Assembly (NCBI GenBank): GCA_015680685.1
Contig: MNCI01005015.1
Coordinates: forward strand, 78,357-142,356
Length of the DNA stretch: 64,000 nt
Direction of reading: 5' to 3'
Source of the DNA: Gnetum montanum
Taxonomy: Eukaryota > Streptophyta > Gnetopsida > Gnetales > Gnetaceae
A model generated the notes under the pieces. It did not search any database. It was given only the letters and a program-made list of their open reading frames with translations, and was not told where the DNA came from. Below are positions 47,901 through 57,706 of this stretch, one piece after another. A program made the position numbers and the translations under genes. Position 1 is the first letter of the stretch. Every line of letters begins with the position of its first letter.

Positions 47901-48414
47901 CTTCCGGTCTTCTTTGGTACGACCACAATGTTAGATACCCAGTCTGAGTAATCGACTGCACAGATGAAACCAGCCTGATATAGTTTGCTGATTTCATCAC
48001 GCACGGCTAGCGTGATCTCTGGCTTGATTTTGCGTACCTTTTGTCTTACTACTTTAATCTGTGGGTCTAAGATGATGTTATGTTGGATTAGCCTGGGATC
48101 TAGTCCAGGAATATCTTCGTATGACCATGCAAAGACGGTGATGTTGTCTTGCAGGACCTGCTTTATGGCATCGTGCATTTTTCGATCTAATAAGGAACTG
48201 ACTTTAAGCATTTTAGCTTCGCCCCTATGCGTAACGATAGAGACCTCATCAAGGGGGTCTTCGGTTATATCCCCAGCTTCCAGGTCTAGCGTGCTCGTTG
48301 ACTATTCTGGCCATTCTGGGGACATCTCCGACGCGGCTATAGTTACGTCTTCTAAAGGGGGGTTAATTTCTATTAACGTGGAGTCAAATTGCCTAACTAC
48401 CTTCCCGTATGGGC
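44984..48414 (-). pseudogene. T3 pol: RT, gypsy RNase H, archaeal-type RNase H, integrase
   Basis: One frame on the minus strand, no frameshift detected, with about six stops (near 48303, 47703, 46806, 45990, 45697, 45175). The 47703 TAG replaces a Trp codon of T1 and T2; the 45990 TGA and 45697 TAG are one step from CGA and CAG. RT has IYIDFRDLN, SFMDGFSGYKQ and YVDD (about 47600); the second RNase H has YFDGAS, AEYEG, RGDS and MLADAL (46700-46350). Integrase: His-Cys region 46060-45890, then WGLDIIGP, TDNGPQFS and NGQAKETNK. The start is placed at an acceptor-like TTTTGACAG; upstream in this frame is a TAA. Confidence 0.9.
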
Positions 48415-48607
48415 CTGTCAAAGTTAAAGATGCTGACAATGTTGTGTCCATTTTCCGTCTGTCCTGCAAAACCGCAGAGTGCGTAAATGATTAGAAAAAA
48501 GATGACGTGATGTCTAGCAAACGTGGAAAGCTAACAGAATTTTGAATATTGTAATGAAGTCGTAATCAATGCTACCCAATTACGAGGCTATAAGATGTGG
48601 TAGTTTA

Positions 48608-48628
48608 ACGTCATTTCGGACAGTGGAG
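48608..48628 (-). repeat. T3 single hairpin-TAAACT unit before pol
   Basis: On the minus strand GTC-CGAAAT-GAC then GTTAAACTACC (plus-strand arms 48610-48612 and 48619-48621). It equals the gag-pro-side unit of T2 and sits where T1 has its 18-copy array. Confidence 0.65.
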
Positions 48629-48720
48629 CGTGCGATATCAACCGCTTTAATATCATGATTTTCGGGTTCTGGTTTAGGAAGGTCCCGCTGAAATCGTATA
48701 TCAAGTCGGTGATCTTCGCA

Positions 48721-48726
48721 TATAAG
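48721..48726 (+). promoter_or_regulatory. TATA box of the T3 antisense gene
   Basis: CATATAAGTAAG lies about 120 bases before the ATG at 48846, a normal plant spacing for a TATA box plus short leader. Confidence 0.5.
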
Positions 48727-49233
48727 TAAGTGGTTTCTTAGTGAGAATGGACTGTTGGCTATTGTGAATTCCAAATTCGTAATTACTACCGAGCGAGAGA
48801 GAAGAGCAGAAGGTGCAAAGCTATGGAAGTGTTGAACCCGTGATAATGGCGCCTAAGACGAAGAGGAAAAATGCCAAATTGGCTAAAATCGATGAGGTAC
48901 AGGAGAACCTGGAGTGTGCTTCACAGGCCATGGTCGAAGTGCGCGACCCGACACCTTTGAACCGGTAGGCCATTCCTTGCGTGCTCATGCCATTTTAGCA
49001 TTTTTTTTATACAGTGTTCTTCATGTAAATGAGGGTTTTGGATTATGAACCTCGTGTTACGGTGAGGGTTTGGTCTGGTCGCGTCTATCGCCGTTGTCAG
49101 AGACGGACCTTGCGCTGATGCAAGGGTTTGGGCGATTTCCACATAGATAGCTTAGCGTAATGTGTAACTTTTCTGTAGTAATGATGCAAATGTAAATCTA
49201 GGTGTTAATTTATGTATCGCGTTTTCTGTATAG

Positions 49234-49683
49234 TGTTACGCTAAAGCCTGTTCTGGTTGTTTTGGACATCGTTGGGGTTTTGTGCTGTATAAACCCCATC
49301 GTCCCCAATGTCCCCCCTCTACAAGCGCGGTTGCAGGGGAAGGCCATCTGGTTTCGAAGGGGTGCGCTAGAGTTTCTGTAGTTCTTACTGTGCAACTTCA
49401 GCGTTATCGTGTGGTCTCATCTGTCTGGCGATATTGTCGGTGCCATTTTAGAACACTTGCTAGCAGGGTCTGCACAGGGGATTCTGGCTTTCTTGACAGA
49501 CGGGGCCATCGATACGGGTCGTCTCGAGGACCAAGCACTCAGCACCCGAGGTTTGAGGTGCTTAAGCTGGATCTGGGAGATGGCCCGTTTCAGTTGTTAT
49601 CATGCATATAACACGCTGTTCGTGGCTCGCCATGTCTCGACCTATTTCCAGAATCCACAAGGCACAGTGTACTATGCAGGCAG
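49234..49683 (+). pseudogene. FCP1/NIF-like HAD domain exon of the T3 antisense gene
   Basis: This exon is 450 bases, equal to T2. Blocks in order: strand VLVVLDIVGVL, then GKAIWFRRGALEFL (followed by a TAG), NFSVIVWSHLSGDIVG, and near the end YNTLFVARHVSTYFQNPQGT, matching the late NPPxT-type block of FCP1-like proteins. The second catalytic Asp of the DxD pair is Val. T3 is closer to the canonical motif than T1 or T2, suggesting decay or loss of constraint from an active ancestor. Confidence 0.6.
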
Positions 49684-50171
49684 GTAAGCAAATTCTGTCA
49701 ACTGTATTGTTTTTGTTGTTGTTACATGTCTATTATCGATGTGAAATATAAGAGAGGTCTATGTGCAAAATGTAAGAGAAGCCTACGTTGTATGGTACAG
49801 GTTTTTTATTCGTGACAACAGGTTAGTTGGCAATGGTGATATGTTGTCCTGGGCCGAAACGGCGATAATGGCGTTTACTTCCACTAACAACGTGTGTGCC
49901 GGTGTTATAGGGCAAATCGGCTATGACATGCGTGAGTACCCCACCCGCTATGCTGAGGCTTTTAAGAATTGCCAAGAACTCGGGTGGCTGCATGACGACT
50001 GGACCTTAGATCTGCCCCTTACCGTCGAGGACGTGCAGAGGAAACTTCCGCCATTCCCGCTGCCATTTGGACCTGGTAAGACTGCTATATATGCGATTAT
50101 TGCGTAATGTAACTGTGAGTCATGTGTTGCGTAATACCATGTTCGCTTAACTTGTATTTTACGCTGTACAG

Positions 50172-51212
50172 TCAGGGAATCCTGGGAGATTACCCTTACG
50201 ATTTCCACCCGCGAGGCGAAGGTTGTCCTCTTCCACTACGGTGACATCAAGGACGCACAGTGCTGGCTCGGCCACTCGACGGCCCCAGTCACGGTGACCG
50301 CCAAGATCCGAGTGGCAGGGCTAATGCATCTATTTCTAGCTGCAACTCCTGATGTCCCTGCCAGTGAAATGCTAACCCTGGTCAACTCCTTCAACGAAAA
50401 GGCAGAGCATTTTTGTACGCGCGTACATAATGTACGCGTAAGCTTTAACATTGACGCTCAACTCTTCGCGGACCTATTTGGTGTCCCTTCGAACGGTCTT
50501 CCCGTAAGTGAGAAGGCGAAGAGGAGCCTTGAATTCCAGGAGTGGCTAAAGAAGTGGGTAAGGATCCCGAAGGAGACCAAAGGGTTTCCTTACGAAAGAT
50601 TCAAGATGGATGTTGCCAAGACACTTTATCCCCTTTTCCGGGCCCAGACTTTCCCCAAAACCCTCTCGCAAGGGAAGTTCTTTTCTATAGAACAGACCCG
50701 TATTATGCGAGAGGTTCTGGAGGAGGGGACCCAGTTCAATTGGGCAAGCTATTTTGCTAAGGGACTGCGCAATGAGATGGTCAAGCTTCGTGAGAAGCTT
50801 GAGTCCCGTTTCAATGTGCATTACGCCTTCTTCATAGCTTGCCTCCGGCGGTTTGCTGAATTTCTGGTCATCCAGAGGAATGGGGTCTGGGCGTAGCAAG
50901 ACCGAGACCAGCTGTCCAAACCTTGGATTACCCACATTCTCAGCACTACCCGTGGACAGGATCCACCGGAAGGGATCGGGGAGTCACTATCTATAACGAC
51001 TAAAGGCTTGGCGGTGCCCCAAGTGCGAGGCCTCGACAGTGTAGGCGGGATAATGCCTACTTACACCGGTGATGCCTCGCGAGGGAAACGCCTGGCGGAA
51101 GAAATTGTAGAACCTACAGCTTGGTGCAAAAGGCTCCGTATAGCCGAGGCCCCTAGGAGTGACGCGGGCCAAACTATCGCGGTCGAAGTTCAGCGGAGTA
51201 AGCCTCCGCCTG
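50172..51212 (+). pseudogene. Large helical exon (347 codons) of the antisense gene
   Basis: Exon 4 has 1041 bases in T2 and T3 and 1040 in T1. Conserved blocks: VNSFNE or VDSFNE, LFADLFGVP, ETKGFP or GAKGFP, LYPLFRAQ, FPKTLSQ, QFNWASYF and FAEFLVIQR. The layout recalls the plant-transposon-protein domain found in many plant genomes, but this is a weak resemblance. The end is basic, possibly nuclear targeting. A TAG occurs at about 50894. Confidence 0.5.
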
Positions 51213-51841
51213 GTAAGCGTGAAGGAATTGTCTTACGCAATGTTTATTTAGATGGTTGGTACGATATGCTAACGTGTGGTGATATGAACAATAAAAATTA
51301 CAGAGCAACTGACTCCTGAGACAGGGGCAATAATACTGAGTCGTGGGGAGGGGGCCTCAATTTTGGAAGAAGAGGCCCCAGCTATTAGCGTGAGCCATGT
51401 GCAGGTTCCAATGCGTGAGGAAGCCCCAGCTGGTAGCGGGAGCCGTGCACAAGATCGGGTACACGAGGAGGCTTCAGCTACTGGAACCAGTGACGCACAG
51501 GCTCACGTACGTGAAGAGAAAGAGGCGAAAGAAATTGGTGAAGTTTCCACCGTCACCGGCAGAGGTAATGAGTGTGTTAGCGAGTTTGCAGGATTCTATT
51601 AATAGATGGAGTGTCTAATCAGATTATGCTACAGGGGAAGAGGATGCATCTACGTCTGTCGCTGTGAGCAAAATGTGGAGAGACTTCCTTGACAAATTTG
51701 CCTTCATGGAAGGCGTCGTTAGTGACATGATCGAGCGTCTAGAGCGCGTCGAACCTGGTGCTGGTATGTTATAGCCATAATGAGTTTACGATATTATGTA
51801 CTGGTAATGTTTCACCTATATTGATGATTGTTTTCTGTTAG

Positions 51842-52659
51842 GAGCTCGCCTCCAATAGGATCCTGCGGAGCCCATTGATTTGGACACAGCGGAGCCTCCA
51901 TCTGATGGGGTGGCCGTGCCACGCCACATTTATGAGAAAATGCGTAAATGTGCGTTACGCTCGACACGCTCCTTATGGGAAAGTAGGGGCGTAAATGAAA
52001 GCCTATGGAAAAAGCTGCAAAGGTCGGAGCAGAGGGTTGAGTCCTTGACCAAAGAGGTTGGGGACCTAAGGTCACAGAATGAGTTCTTACAGGCGTGAGA
52101 GACTGGGGATGAAGACTGGCGTACTGCTGTTGTCAATCACTCTCGTTACTGGACAGCCATCAAAAACAGCGTACAGACTAGTCGGGCGCTAGTAGAGCAG
52201 CGGATGCAGATAGAACTCCTAGCTCAGAAAAGCCAGGATTGGAGGGACTACTGTGCCAGCGTGCAGGAGTGGGGGCAGAAGGAGAAAGACCACAAACATC
52301 TGTACAAACGAGAGAGCGCCGCTTATCGAAAACACTACTGCAATTCTGCCGTCAAAGCCCGATCCATGGAGGTTTTCATGGATGTCATCAGAGCATCCGA
52401 AGCCATCAAGAAGTTCGAAGAGCAGGTGACTGTAACTGCATCCCCGGAAAGGGTGATGACTCTCCCTAGGGACCAAGCTACGATCCCTACTTTCTTCCCG
52501 GACCCACCTCACTGGAGCAGCATGGAGAAAGGGAAGGTGAAGGCTGGAGCTACCTTGGGAGAGGATATGTGGCCGGATCTAATGGAGGAAGAGATTATGC
52601 AGCGCCTGTGGGTTGGCCTGGACAAGCTTCCCTTTGCTGCGGGAGCAGGGCTGTCGCAA
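51842..52659 (+). pseudogene. Coiled-coil exon of the antisense gene
   Basis: Heptad-like runs (LWKKLQRSEQRVESLTKEV, then QIELLAQKSQDWRDY and HKHLYKRES) are shared with T1 (2190-1723, minus) and T2 (17880-17222, minus). This suggests a dimerisation or partner-binding segment. TAG near 51856 and TGA near 52096 interrupt it. Confidence 0.6.
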
Positions 52660-53159
52660 GTAAGTTTATGCATGACTTAGTTGGAAAGTTTTTTGGCCTG
52701 TGTTGTCTTTTCTAACTTTGATGTTATCTGTATTTAGGTGCCAGAAGAGGATAGGGAAGACGAGCCAGCTGAGGAGCTGGGAGAGGAAATAGAGGAAGCA
52801 GAGGAGGAATGCAACGATGAAGAGCGTCCTCCCGTGGAGCTAGTGCTGGAACAAGAACCTCATGAAGGGGAAATCCTTCGTGAAAGAATAATTCCTAGAA
52901 ACGATGGCCCACTGGAGGACGACCCTTTGGGACTGGATCCGGAGTTAAGAGATACTGGTGACAGCGGCAGTAGGGGAAATGCGTAATTGTGACTTACGCA
53001 TAATTTTATTAATGTGAGGTCGGGTGTTGTTTTATGGATGACTGTTAAAGACTTGCTATAAGATTCAGTGGATTTTTTTAATGGCAATTAGTTTATTGTT
53101 TGGATTTTCATGCTTTTATCTGCATCAGCGTAATGGTAAGGATTCTGCCTAAGTGATAC

Positions 53160-53480
53160 TGATAGAATGTAATAACTAGTTTAAGGGCGTTGCGGGCCTG
53201 TTGCGTATTCAAGCGTAAATGGTTACAGTATGCAATACTGCATAATTAGTTTAAAGCCATTGCGGGCTTGACGTGTAATGTATAGCAAGCGTAAATAATG
53301 ATAGTACATAACTCCGGATAACTAGTTTAAGGCCGTTGCGGGCCAACTGCATAACTGCGTACAACGGTATTAGTAGGCTGAGTCTATGTAACTAGTTTAA
53401 GGCCGTTGCGGGCCATAACTAGTTTAAGGCCGTTGCGAGCCACAACTAGTTTAAGGTCGTTGCGGGCCACTTGCGTAACT
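53160..53480 (-). repeat. T3 hairpin-TAAACT cluster, gag-pro side, six units
   Basis: In element orientation the common unit is GGCC-CGCAAC-GGCC then TTAAACTAGTT (for example arms 53331-53334 and 53341-53344). One unit has AAGCC/GGCTT instead (53254-53258 with 53265-53269): both arms changed together. The cluster lies between the antisense gene end (52986) and gag-pro (53678). Isolated GCGTAA words are common here. Confidence 0.85.
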
Positions 53481-53677
53481 TGTAACAGAATATAATCCTG
53501 TGTAAATGCGTAAACAAATGTGAAAGCATGAATAACGTGGATACGATAAAACGTAAGAACTAACAAGCGTAAACATAGAGAGCGATATAGCGTAAAAGTA
53601 TATTGAAACAAAAGAAATTGTTAAGTAGGGACCGTGATAGCTTACAAGGACATGGTAACACACGCAAAGATCATCGT

Positions 53678-56600
53678 TCAACCATTGATACGCAATTGTC
53701 TCTTAATGGCTTTTACGTTGAGTGCTACGTAAGGGCGAGGAGGCTTATGATTTGACTCCTCTACGCTGTTATCCGGAAATGGCAGGTCGGCCCAGGCTAG
53801 ACCGTCGTCATTGCTATCGGTTTGTTGAGGGGCTTGGAGATGGGTTTGATCGTCGACCTTCTCTATCTCTGAACCCCGTTCCTCTTCAATGTTATTGACG
53901 GTCCTGGGGGTGATTTCATCGCCGCGTATGATAACCTCCCCTCCCGCATAAGGTAAGTGTATCTCCTGATGTATTGGTGACGAAACCGCCCTTAGTTGGG
54001 CTAACCATGGCCTCCTAAGATCAAGTTAAAGCCGGGCATCTCCTCAACGACCAAGAACGTCGCCTCTGTTGGGAATTGATCCCCCGCCACAAACTCAATA
54101 CGCACCGTCCCCTTAACTTGAACCCGTGCTTCGTTGAACGATTTCATGCAGGCCGTCGTCGTGGGAATGATCTGGTCGACCAAACCCAACCTATCCACTA
54201 TGGAATAAGGCATGACGTTCGTGGCTGCGCCATCATCCGCGTGTACCCTCTGGATCCAGTACTGGCCGACCTAGATGGTAATGAACATGGGCTTAGTCGT
54301 CACCTGACCTTTCTCAAGATCGTCTTTAATGGACTCGTCATGCAAGGTCAGTGAGGTAGGCTTGGGTTGCTTAGCTTCAGAAGGAAACATGACAACGTGT
54401 ATCGCTTCCTCTTCCGCTGGTAAGCTGCCATCCACTGATATGGACGTCAGCATGCGTACCATAGCCTCACGGTGTTCTCGCGAAGTCATAAGCAGGTCAT
54501 AAAGGCTCAGCGTTGTGTTCTTTTGCTTAAGAACCTGTTTGACTTGCGAGAATACGTCGAGGAGGTCCTTCTCTCGGCTGGGTTGTCTATCCCCCTTGTC
54601 TTCCTCCATTCGGCCCAAGAGACGGATCTCCCAAGGTGGAACGGTGTCAGTGGGGGGGGTTGCTCTTTTTCCTGCCAAGAAAAGGTGGCTGCGTTTCTGC
54701 ACCTTTATCCCGCTTCTGAGGCATAGATGAAGGCGTAGAGGCCAAGGGCCTAGGCTTAGGGAAGCCGAGCGTAAGATGGTCTTTCGTTGCGTTAATCGAG
54801 GTGTCCTCTTCTTTTCGCTTGGGAGGCAATGATTGGCTATTTTGACCAGAGGTCTACCCCTGTGTGAGAGGAGCAACCTGTGGTTGTGGCACCCTGATAA
54901 TGAAGGGCGCCCTAGGCGTGGGCGCGGACGAAGCTGTGGCTTGGGTGCTGCCGCGTGACTGAGGGTGTATCTGAGAAGGTACCCGTATGATGAAGGGCGG
55001 CCTTGAGACCCCATTGGCTGTCGATGAAGTAGTTGGTCCCCTTGGTGAGCTAGCGGGCACACGCAAAACAAAAGGTTGTTTTGGCGGTCCCCTCTGCTCG
55101 TTGTCCATACTCACCACAGTGATTGTATAAGGATCATTGTTTGCGTTCAACGGGTCCTTATATACTTGCAATGTTTGGTTTTCTGGGCGCGTCGAGTTAC
55201 TGCCGTCTAACCTTAGATGACCTTCATCGATCATGCGTTGAACATCGTCCTTCAACGCCCAGCAGTAATCCGTATCATGACCACACATCTGGTGATAGTC
55301 ACAGAAGTGATCCAGCCTGAGAAATTTTGGAAGTGGTGGTTCGTTAGGCAAGGCTAAGGAAGGGTTCTTAAGCAATTCACAGTGGCGTCTGTGACGCTTC
55401 AGAGCTTCCTCGGATACCTTCTTAGGTTGAAAGTACCCTGCCGCTAACAACTGTTTCAGCAGTTCAGAATGTTTCATAGGCAAGGTCGCGTATTTTGAAC
55501 GATCTTTAAGCTCAAAATTTGGTTTTGGCTGAGGGGGCCCTTCAGGGGCAGCTGTGTCTTGGCTAGTGCCGGCACCAGCTGTGGTCTCAGGTGATGTTGT
55601 AGGTGCCTTCTTGTTTTTATTCTTTGCGCCTTCAGTCAGCGTGGCTACTGTCGTTGTTGCTGCCTTACCTTTGTCTTTAGCCTTGTTATGTGTGTTTCTG
55701 TAAGCGACATACGCTGGGTCTTTACTGGCCTCCGCAGCATCTTGAATGCTTCAGACCTGAGCGAAGGCCTGATGTAAATAGCCAGGGGAAAGATAATACA
55801 GCTTAGAATTTATAAAGTCGTTGACTTCTCCTTTGAATATAGCCAATAGATGGGTGTCCGCGATCGGGTCACGGATCTCATTCAAAGTAGCATTCCAACG
55901 CTGTATAAACTTTTGGACTAGCTCGAGCGGGTCTTGTTTCACCCCCATAAGCTGATCCAACGTGACTTCCGATTTTAGGTTGTATTTGAAGCGGGTCACA
56001 AATTGGGTCAGCAGCTCTTCTAAGGTTGAGATGGAAGAGCGTGGGAGGGCTCTGTACCAATCCAAGGCTTTCCCTGTTAAAGACATCGTGAAGACTTGGA
56101 TTATCATGTGCGGCCACTGTTGTAACAACAAAGACTCAGATCTAAAGGTGGCTAGGTGAGCGTTGGGATCCCCCTCCCCATTATACTTGGTAAAATGAGA
56201 GAGGGACATCCCTGGTGGTAATGACAGCATGGGCACCGCTGGACTAATCAGATCATCCTGGTAAAAGTCCATGATCTGGATGGTGTCTGAACCAGCGGCC
56301 TTGAGGCGTCGACCCTCCTTAGTAAGTGTCTGGATAAGCTGGAAGGCTTGATCTAGACCTGTTGGCAGAGGTGTCTGTGCAGAAGGCATAGGCAGTTGGA
56401 TTGGGCGGGCAGCGCTAGGAAATGGAAAGGAAGGAAGAGGTTGGCTAGCCGCTGGTGGAGCAGGGATCCCCGCAGGCTGGGGGGCCTGTGAAGACCACCA
56501 CCCGCCGGTCTGAGACGAGAGGTTAACTCCTGCTTGCTGCGCGGGGTAATGATAGGTATATTGAGGGACCACCTGCGAAACTTGCACCACAGGTGCAACC

Positions 56601-57466
56601 AAGGGTTGCACACTGTACACCGCAGACGGGTTGTGTTGCGCTGTAGGGTTGATCCACTGACTTGAGGCAGGCTATTGGACGAAGGCTTGCGGCGGTACGG
56701 TTGCGGTGATTTGCTAAGTTGGAGGGGGCGGAAATGACAAAGTCTGCACCGGACACGTTGCAGATGTGAGCTGGGGTTGTATCTGGGGGATGAAATGGGG
56801 TGCGGTGGTCGCCGGGACCACCAGTGGGATGCTAAGTACACGTGGTGACGAGACCGCCCCCACGTTATTATGGGGTAGTTGTACTTGTAGCCCAGATGGT
56901 TGTGCAGTGACCTGCGGAAGGACCGGAACGGGCATCTGCGTGGTCATGGCTACGTTAAGAGAGGCGGCCTCACCATTGAATGGGAACACCGGGTTAATAT
57001 AGGTCTGGGGGCTCAAGGTGTGAAATGAGTGCTCGGACTGAGCCGCCAACTCATCCTCTTCCTCCTCCCCATTCTAGGGTTCCACCATAGCCTGTACAGC
57101 TTGACTCTTGGCCATGACCAACTGAGTTATGAGTTCGTGTTGATGCTCAGTCAACGGAATAATGTCATAAGCTGTTGGTTTGAAATCATGACCCCCCCGA
57201 TGGATCGTTTCGAAATTTCGTTTCGCTTCGACCTCGGCTCGGCTGAGAGCCAGCTTCACCTGGATCTTAACGCAAATAAAGTTGTACTCTTCAAGGGTTA
57301 TAAGCGTAAAGATGGGCTCTTTCCCCTGAAGTCTCAATGATCGGCGCGATGGTCCTTGAGATCCCGCTGCACCAATGGCTGGCCTGGTTACGGCGATAGG
57401 ATTCACAGATGTGGCACCCAAATCAACAGGGACCATGGCGGATGTGGTCGTGTAAAGAGAATCCAT
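53678..57466 (-). pseudogene. T3 gag-pro: capsid, knuckle, repeat linker, protease
   Basis: The frame starts MDSLYTTTSAMVP, then a Pro/Gln-rich region (57000-56330), the capsid block FTKYNGEGDPNAHL (about 56200) with LDWYRALPR, the knuckle FCDYHQMCGHDTDYC (about 55300), PFVLRVP/PFIIRVP repeats (55080-54870) and protease ADDGAATNVM (about 54230). Stops near 57071, 56715, 56673 and 55750 are TAG or TGA one transition from CAG or CGA. Frameshifts lie at a run of eight C (minus) near 54650 and at a lost base before LILGGHG near 54005. The tail ends at the TGA at 53680-53678. Confidence 0.85.
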
Positions 57467-57682
57467 TGATCAATGAACGATAACTGGTAATCGAATCTAA
57501 AAGATGGCTAGCGATAAGATCGCAAATAGGCTTTCCGCCCTGTAGGATTCCAAAGGAATCGTTACTGAGACCGATCTACACCACACGACTTATCGTAAGC
57601 TTCCCTGGAGGTATTACGTTTACGATTTTGGGTATAGATCGCTAACAGGGCTACCCGAAAAAGATGGATCAGAACCTAAGAG

Positions 57683-57700
57683 GCCCTCCTTCTAGTGCCA
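57683..57700 (-). promoter_or_regulatory. T3 primer binding site
   Basis: Six bases after the LTR, the minus strand reads TGGCACTAGAAGGAGGGC, starting with the TGG expected opposite a tRNA CCA end. I could not assign the tRNA. Confidence 0.5.
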
Positions 57701-57706
57701 GAAAAC

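Larger units (their letters stand above)
48846..52986 (+). pseudogene. T3 copy of the antisense 8-exon gene
   Basis: Exons: 48846-48964, 49234-49683, 49801-50075, 50172-51212, 51304-51564, 51635-51763, 51842-52659, 52738-52986. All introns are GT-AG, and exon lengths sum to 3342 bases, exactly 1114 codons, with phase kept at every joint. Exon 2 starts VLVVLDIVGVL, then FRRGALEFL and VIVWSHLSGD: an FCP1/NIF-like HAD fold that here keeps the first Asp. Exon 4 is helical (ADLFGVPSNG, KGFPYERF, LYPLFRAQTFPKTLSQ). Exon 5 has acidic EEAPA/EEASA repeats; exon 7 is a coiled coil; exon 8 is very acidic. Four in-frame stops (exons 2, 4 and two in exon 7) break this copy. A captured host gene is likely; the source is unknown. 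Confidence 0.78.

Noticed and set aside
57683-57700. Naming the T3 primer tRNA
   Set aside because: The site does not match any tRNA 3' end I can recall with confidence.
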